Origin: Sphingopyxis sp.
GTDB lineage: Bacteria > Pseudomonadota > Alphaproteobacteria > Sphingomonadales > Sphingomonadaceae
DNA length: 64,000 nt
Direction: 5' to 3'
Assembly: GCA_002733865.1 (NCBI GenBank)
Contig: NVXM01000002.1
Span: 186,001 to 250,000, forward strand
The translations under genes and the position numbers were made by a program. Below the pieces are notes generated by a model. The model ran no database searches. It had not been told where the DNA came from and saw only the letters and a program-made list of their open reading frames with translations. Below, piece after piece: positions 59,486 through 64,000 of this stretch (its first letter is position 1; every line of letters starts with the position of its first letter).

Positions 59486-60571
59486 ATGACGAAACTTGTT
59501 TTCGCAAGCGCGATGATCGCGTCTTGCACCCTATCCTCGCCTTTGCTGGCCCATGACGTAAGGGCCGACGACCATGCCCCGATCGGCGTCATGGCCGACC
59601 ATGCGCATAAAAAGGGCGAGGCCATGCTTTCGGTTCGCCATATGCATATGGAGATGGCGGGTAACCAGATCGGCACCGATAGTGTCTCGCCAGACGAAAT
59701 CGTCACCACCGTCCCCAACCGCTTCTTTGGCATGCCGGGACAACCGCCAACCTTGCGAATCGTTCCAACCGCAATGCGCATCGACATGACGATGATCGGC
59801 GCCATGTACGCGCCCACCGACTGGGTCACGCTGGTCGCGATGGGAAGCTATATCCAGAAGGAAATGGATCATACGACCTATATGGGCGGCATGGGCACCA
59901 ATGTGCGCGGGCAGTTCCAGACCAGCCCCGAAGGCTTTGGCGATATAACGGTCGGCGGTATTTTTCCGCTGCTCGGCCACGCGCCGAAAATGGCAGAGAG
60001 CGCTCGCGAACTGAACGTCCGGGCGGCGGTGTCGCTGCCCACCGGCTCCAACAGCGAGACCGCCGAGATCCTGACACCGATGGGCGAAACCCCGACCGCC
60101 CGTGCGCCCTATATGATGCAAATGGGTTCGGGCACCTGGGACTTGAAACCCGCCGTCACCTACAAGGGCTGGGCGGGAAAATTTGGCTATGGCGCGCAAT
60201 ATGCCGGCACCATCCGGCTCGGCACCAATGATCAGGGCTACAGCTTCGGCGACGTCCACGAAGCCACCGCATGGCTCAGCTATCGCGCAGCCCAGTGGAT
60301 CAGCCTGTCAGGGCGCGTCAAAGCCAGAACAACCGGTCGCGTTCAGGGCATGGATCCGGTGATCATGGGGCCCGTCCAGACCGCCAATCCCGATTTTCAG
60401 GGTGGGGAGCGCGTCGACCTGATCGCCGGTATCAATACGGTGGTGACCCACGGCGCATTGGCGGGCCACCGCTTTGGCCTGGAAGTCGGCGCACCGGTCT
60501 ATCAGGATCTGAACGGACCGCAGATGGCCGGTGACTGGATGCTGACGGTCGGCTGGCAGAAGGCCTTTTAG
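59486..60571 (+). CDS. Exported outer membrane-like transporter protein, His/Met-rich
   Basis: This 361-residue protein has a signal peptide (about residues 1-22) and a beta-strand-rich mature part of the MetA-pathway/transporter (Phenol_MetA_deg-like) type. The N-terminus (about 35-70) is rich in His and Met (HAHKKGEAM, VRHMHMEMAG), which suits copper or other metal binding. AGGAAA precedes the ATG. It pairs with the DUF2946-like gene. A perfect terminator follows. The substrate is unproven. Confidence 0.72.
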   Translation: MTKLVFASAMIASCTLSSPLLAHDVRADDHAPIGVMADHAHKKGEAMLSVRHMHMEMAGNQIGTDSVSPDEIVTTVPNRFFGMPGQPPTLRIVPTAMRIDMTMIGAMYAPTDWVTLVAMGSYIQKEMDHTTYMGGMGTNVRGQFQTSPEGFGDITVGGIFPLLGHAPKMAESARELNVRAAVSLPTGSNSETAEILTPMGETPTARAPYMMQMGSGTWDLKPAVTYKGWAGKFGYGAQYAGTIRLGTNDQGYSFGDVHEATAWLSYRAAQWISLSGRVKARTTGRVQGMDPVIMGPVQTANPDFQGGERVDLIAGINTVVTHGALAGHRFGLEVGAPVYQDLNGPQMAGDWMLTVGWQKAF

Positions 60572-60585
60572 GTCTGAAAACGAAG

Positions 60586-60613
60586 GCCCCTCCCGGATCC
60601 GGGAGGGGCTTTT
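60586..60613. terminator. Bidirectional terminator
   Basis: Perfect 12-base arms GCCCCTCCCGGA / TCCGGGAGGGGC are followed by TTTT. It lies between the convergent transporter gene and the GH19 gene and probably serves both. Confidence 0.85.
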
Positions 60614-60620
60614 GCCGCAA

Positions 60621-61412
60621 TCAGCCTTCGAGCGCTTGCCAAGTCTTCGGGCCGACAATGCCATCCGCGCCCAGCTTCTTGTTCTTCTGGAACTGCTTGA
60701 CGATGGTCTCGGTCGCAGGTCCGAAATCTCCGTCGATCGCCACCATATAGCCTTTCTCGCGCAGCATCCGCTGCAAATCAGATACCTGACCGCCCTTGAG
60801 GCCACGCCGCAATACCGGGCGAGGACCCGACTTTGCATTGGCCGCCTGCCCCAGCGCCTCAACCCGCGCGATGGCGGTTTTTGCCTTGCTGAGATAGCGC
60901 CGACGATCCTCGAGTCCGTTCAGGCCTCCGTTGACCGCCTTGGTCACCCGGATCAGGTCATCCCGATCACAATGGCGATTGATTTTGCGATCTTTCCAAT
61001 ATTCGCAGGCAATGACCAGCGACGTCGCTGGCTCAGCCGCCAATTCAGGCTCGCCTTCCAGATCCATACCGATTTTCTTGCCCAGAGCACGGTAATTGGC
61101 GCGTCCGGTCAGCTGCAACAAGCCGCGGCCTTTATAGCGCCGGCCATCGCCCGGTTCGCTATTGCCGAGATCCCTTCGGCCTTCATAAGCGGCTCCGGAC
61201 GCAAATTCTTCAGTGGTTCGGAAGCCCGCCGATTCATGCGCGATCTGCGCCAGAAAATGGGCGATCCGCAAAGCGGTATCAATCTCATATTTCTCGAGCG
61301 TCGCCTGCATCGTCCCGGCAATGGCTTCGACAATCCGCGCCTGCTTGCTATGGTTTGCCCCCGAAAAGCGCGGCATAATATTGCGTAATACGTCTAAATC
61401 TATGGCGATCAT
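60621..61412 (-). CDS. GH19-type lysozyme/chitinase with peptidoglycan-binding domain
   Basis: This 263-residue protein has an N-terminal GH19-like catalytic domain. AHFLAQIAHESAGFRTTEEF contains the catalytic Glu, followed by GRGLLQLTGRANYRALG. The C-terminal PG_binding_1 domain (about 190-263) has LKGGQVSDLQRMLREKGY and the DGDFGPATETIVKQFQ repeat. No signal peptide is evident, so it looks like a phage-type endolysin. No phage genes are nearby, so it is an isolated, perhaps domesticated, copy. The start has a strong AGGAGA site. Confidence 0.86.
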   Translation of the reverse strand: MIAIDLDVLRNIMPRFSGANHSKQARIVEAIAGTMQATLEKYEIDTALRIAHFLAQIAHESAGFRTTEEFASGAAYEGRRDLGNSEPGDGRRYKGRGLLQLTGRANYRALGKKIGMDLEGEPELAAEPATSLVIACEYWKDRKINRHCDRDDLIRVTKAVNGGLNGLEDRRRYLSKAKTAIARVEALGQAANAKSGPRPVLRRGLKGGQVSDLQRMLREKGYMVAIDGDFGPATETIVKQFQKNKKLGADGIVGPKTWQALEG

Positions 61413-61539
61413 CACATTTTCTCCTGCTGAAAATGCGACCCTCTGTCAGCGGGTTTCCCTTCCCGCTTTCTGATATGCAAAGATTACTACAAGCCATCCA
61501 CCGCGAATAGGACCCAACGGACTCCCCTCGCTGCGGTCG

Positions 61540-63282
61540 CTATTCCGCCGCTTCAAGCATCTCCACCATCTGCGGACCACGGATCAGCCCGCCGGGACGC
61601 TTGTCGGTCACAACACCGCCCTTGAACGTTACTTGGCCCGATTTGATCGTATAGTCATAGCCGTCCGCCTTCTGCAGCAGTCTTTTGCCGCCCGCTGGCA
61701 GGTCGAAGGCCAACCATGGCTTGCCAAGCTTGATCCGGTCCATATCAATGACATTGACGTCAGCGAGATAGCCAGGCTTCAGCAGTCCGCGATCATTGAG
61801 GCCATAGAGACGCGCTGTATCCAGACATTGCCGCTTTATCGCATGTTCGAGCGTGATCGTCCCGCGCTTGCGGTTCTTCACCCAATGTTCGAGCATGAAG
61901 GTCGGGCTCGCTGCATCGCAGATCGTGCCGCAATGGGCGCCGCCATCGGACAGGCTGTTCACCGTGTCATCGGCCTGCTGCAGGGTCTCCAGAAAATCGA
62001 GATTGCCATCCATATAATTGAGCAATGGCAGATAGATAAAGCCTTTGCCGTCGTCCGCCATCATCAGGTCATAGGCATATTCGGCGCCGGATTTGCCAGC
62101 GGCGTCGGCGCGGGCAGCGATGCTCTCATCGGCCTGCGGCTCGTAGTTGAAATCAGGGTCCATTTCAAATTGCATCGCCCAGCCCTGCGTGATCACCATG
62201 AACACCGGCATCATGTCGACCTGTTCCGGCGGGGTGCTGGTCTCACTCAACAATTGCGCCTTGAACGCCGGGTCCTTCAACCTGGCATATTTTTCATCCC
62301 AGCTTAGCTCTTCCATCGCCATCCAGCTCGGATGCCGGATGAACGGGTGCACCGTGCCCTGCCAAGCCATGACGATGCCGTTACCGCGCAGCGCGATCTG
62401 CGCAACGATATTGGCACCATTGTCATTTTCCGCGCGCATATTGGCGATCTGTTCATCCAGCGGCTGGTCCTTGGCAATCGATTGCAGCGCGGCAAAGGTC
62501 ACCGGCATGCCGGTTTCGCGGCTGAGATCACCCATCCAGCCAAATTCGTCCCATTCCCTGTTGAGGTCGCTGGCCATTTCGAACACGCCATAGCCGACCC
62601 GGCCCATCGCCCGGCCAATACCAATCAGCTCTTCCTTGGTCGCCGTGGTGCCGGGCACCAGCTCGCCATCGACGCTCCGATGCAAAATAGTGCGCGAGGT
62701 CGAGAAGCCGAGCGCACCTGCCTTCAGCCCGTCCTCGACAATTTTCGACATCTGGTCGATTTCATCTTCGGTGGGAACAGCACCGGGCTTCTCACGGTCG
62801 CCCAGGACATAAGCACGGACCGCGCCGTGCGGTACATGGGTGGCAACATCGACAGTCCGGGGCATTCTTTCCAGCTCATCGAGATATTCCGGAAAGGTCT
62901 CCCAATTCCAGCTCATTCCTTCGGCCAAAGCCGTGCCAGGAATATCCTCGACCCCCTCCATCAGGTTGATCAGCCACTCGTGCCGGTCCGGCCGAGCCGG
63001 CGCAAAGCCGACACCGCAATTGCCCATCACCACAGTGGTGATCCCGTGCCAGCTGGAGGGCGCCATCTCATCATCCCAGGTCGCCTGGCCGTCATAATGG
63101 GTGTGCACATCGACAAAGCCCGGCGTGACAAATTTTCCGGTAGCATCAATCTCTTCGCGGCCCTGCGCCGCCACTGTGCCGACCAGCGATACCCGGTCGC
63201 CATCAATCGCGACATCCGCCACAAAAGGTTCGCCGCCGCTTCCATCAACCACAGTTCCACCGCGAATTACCAGATCATGCAT
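61540..63282 (-). CDS. N-acyl-D-amino-acid deacylase family amidohydrolase
   Basis: This 580-residue metal-dependent hydrolase is of the D-aminoacylase / D-hydantoinase-like amidohydrolase superfamily. The [14 protein letters not shown] motif gives the metal histidines, [13 protein letters not shown] follows, and [12 protein letters not shown] near residue 450 is another metal-site part. It hydrolyses the amide of N-acyl-D-amino acids or a related cyclic substrate. The ATG at 63282 has AGGAGA in front; the upstream frame is the divergent gene's start region. The true substrate is not fixed. Confidence 0.9.
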   Translation of the reverse strand: MHDLVIRGGTVVDGSGGEPFVADVAIDGDRVSLVGTVAAQGREEIDATGKFVTPGFVDVHTHYDGQATWDDEMAPSSWHGITTVVMGNCGVGFAPARPDRHEWLINLMEGVEDIPGTALAEGMSWNWETFPEYLDELERMPRTVDVATHVPHGAVRAYVLGDREKPGAVPTEDEIDQMSKIVEDGLKAGALGFSTSRTILHRSVDGELVPGTTATKEELIGIGRAMGRVGYGVFEMASDLNREWDEFGWMGDLSRETGMPVTFAALQSIAKDQPLDEQIANMRAENDNGANIVAQIALRGNGIVMAWQGTVHPFIRHPSWMAMEELSWDEKYARLKDPAFKAQLLSETSTPPEQVDMMPVFMVITQGWAMQFEMDPDFNYEPQADESIAARADAAGKSGAEYAYDLMMADDGKGFIYLPLLNYMDGNLDFLETLQQADDTVNSLSDGGAHCGTICDAASPTFMLEHWVKNRKRGTITLEHAIKRQCLDTARLYGLNDRGLLKPGYLADVNVIDMDRIKLGKPWLAFDLPAGGKRLLQKADGYDYTIKSGQVTFKGGVVTDKRPGGLIRGPQMVEMLEAAE

Positions 63283-63361
63283 CGAGTCTCTCCTGTATAT
63301 TTTCGCACTGCTTACCAGATTTAACTGGATGATTAAAGCCTGATGGTGGTAGGAAAAGAAT

Positions 63362-64000
63362 ATGGACAATTCATTTTCCTGGAACCCCGCACCGGCAAGC
63401 GGCATCACCATGCAATGGATCGAAGCCAACGACCAAAAACTGGAAGTGGCCACCGCTGGCGAAAGCAAGAAACTGGCCCTGTGCCTGCACGGCTTTCCGG
63501 AACTGCACTACTCATGGCGCCACCAGATCCCGCTGCTCGTCGAATTGGGTTACAAGGTCTGGGCACCGAATTTGCGTGGCTATGGCGGCTCCAGCAAGCC
63601 GGAAGGTGTCGAGGCTTATCGCCTGAACACGCTGGTGAAGGATGTAGCGGCGCTGATTGATGCCAGCGGTGCGGAAGAGATCACCCTGATCGCGCACGAC
63701 TGGGGCGCAATCATTGCCTGGCATTTCGCCATCCTGAAAATCCGGCCGCTCACCAGATTGGTGATCATGAACGTGCCGCATCCGAAATGCGCGCAGCGGG
63801 AGTTGAAACACTGGTATCAGCTGAAGAAAAGCTGGTATATTTTCTTCTTTCAGCTTCCACGGGTCCCCGAATGGTTTCTCGGCCGGAACGGTGCCGAGCG
63901 GATCAAGCGCGCCTTTTCCCGCATGGCCGTCGACAAAAGCCGCTTTCCGGAGGAAGAACTGCAGGTCTACGCCGACGCCGCCAGTCGTCCCGGCGCGCTA
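63362..64000 (+). CDS. Alpha/beta hydrolase, epoxide hydrolase-like (partial)
   Basis: This alpha/beta hydrolase is cut by the end of the window after about 213 residues. HGFPE provides the oxyanion motif and HDWGAIIAWHFA carries the nucleophilic Asp. This is the epoxide hydrolase / haloalkane dehalogenase type rather than a serine esterase. The cap domain and C-terminal acid and His should lie beyond 64000. An AGGAAAAG site precedes the ATG. It is divergent from the D-aminoacylase gene. Confidence 0.88.
   Translation, partial: MDNSFSWNPAPASGITMQWIEANDQKLEVATAGESKKLALCLHGFPELHYSWRHQIPLLVELGYKVWAPNLRGYGGSSKPEGVEAYRLNTLVKDVAALIDASGAEEITLIAHDWGAIIAWHFAILKIRPLTRLVIMNVPHPKCAQRELKHWYQLKKSWYIFFFQLPRVPEWFLGRNGAERIKRAFSRMAVDKSRFPEEELQVYADAASRPGAL

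Noticed and set aside
60621..61412. GH19 gene as a sign of a prophage
   Set aside because: Flanking genes are ordinary metabolic and transport genes; no integrase, capsid, tail or attachment site was seen.

Overview
The window is a GC-rich chromosomal segment of an alphaproteobacterium. It most likely comes from the Sphingomonadales, in the Sphingopyxis / Sphingorhabdus / Parasphingorhabdus range. The assignment rests on the character of the genes (sdhCDA, 3-hydroxybutyrate dehydrogenase, phenylalanine hydroxylase, fused YlxR-type protein), the conserved rimP-nusA-ylxR-infB-rbfA and truB-rpsO-pnp blocks, and dispersed palindromic repeats of a kind I associate with sphingomonads. It is inferred from the sequence alone. 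I found no rRNA, tRNA, CRISPR array, prophage or insertion sequence. Nearly everything is ordinary housekeeping DNA. The accessory elements are one ParDE toxin-antitoxin module and many small palindromic repeats. | Layout. 1-2.7 kb: rubrerythrin, two-cluster Fe-S/CCG oxidoreductase and DUF3501 protein, with a Fur-like dyad upstream. 2.7-9 kb: exported M20 amidohydrolase, 3-hydroxybutyrate dehydrogenase, zinc metallopeptidase, CreD-type membrane protein and an FMN 2-hydroxy-acid (lactate) dehydrogenase. 9-10.1 kb: tandem exported paralogues of unknown function. 10.1-10.7 kb: parDE. 11.1-13.8 kb: sdhC-sdhD-sdhA without an adjacent sdhB. 14-18.6 kb: SDR, spermidine-synthase-like protein, M28 peptidase, diguanylate cyclase. 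18.7-25 kb: ABC-F ATPase, prmA, phhA, DUF2459 protein, Crp-type regulator, fatty acid hydroxylase. 25-36 kb: secreted TPR-CHAT protein, ligA, recN, bamD, and a DUF3142 lipoprotein with a large periplasmic partner. 36-41.3 kb: pnp, rpsO, truB and a phosphodiesterase-like gene. 41.4-48.6 kb: GNAT acetyltransferase, tdk, rbfA, infB, ylxR-like, nusA, rimP. 48.7-54.3 kb: Ca/Na antiporter, argG, DUF1801 protein, cfa, and a Tat molybdoenzyme with a cytochrome b. 54.5-60.6 kb: RidA, rlmN, an exported protein, a histidine phosphatase, dnaN, and a possible copper-related pair. 60.6-64 kb: GH19/PG-binding lysozyme, D-aminoacylase family amidohydrolase, and an alpha/beta hydrolase cut by the window end. 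| How the genes work together. The 36-48.6 kb part is the translation-initiation and RNA-turnover hub: ribosome maturation, elongation control, IF2, tRNA pseudouridylation, S15 and PNPase, all on the minus strand. The succinate dehydrogenase membrane anchors and flavoprotein form one operon. The rubrerythrin block looks like an iron- or oxidant-responsive electron-transfer unit. | The most striking structural observation is that several families of long palindromes lie between genes, and three of them are inserted in frame inside the essential genes ligA (twice) and truB. These add peptide segments, much like the Rickettsia palindromic elements.
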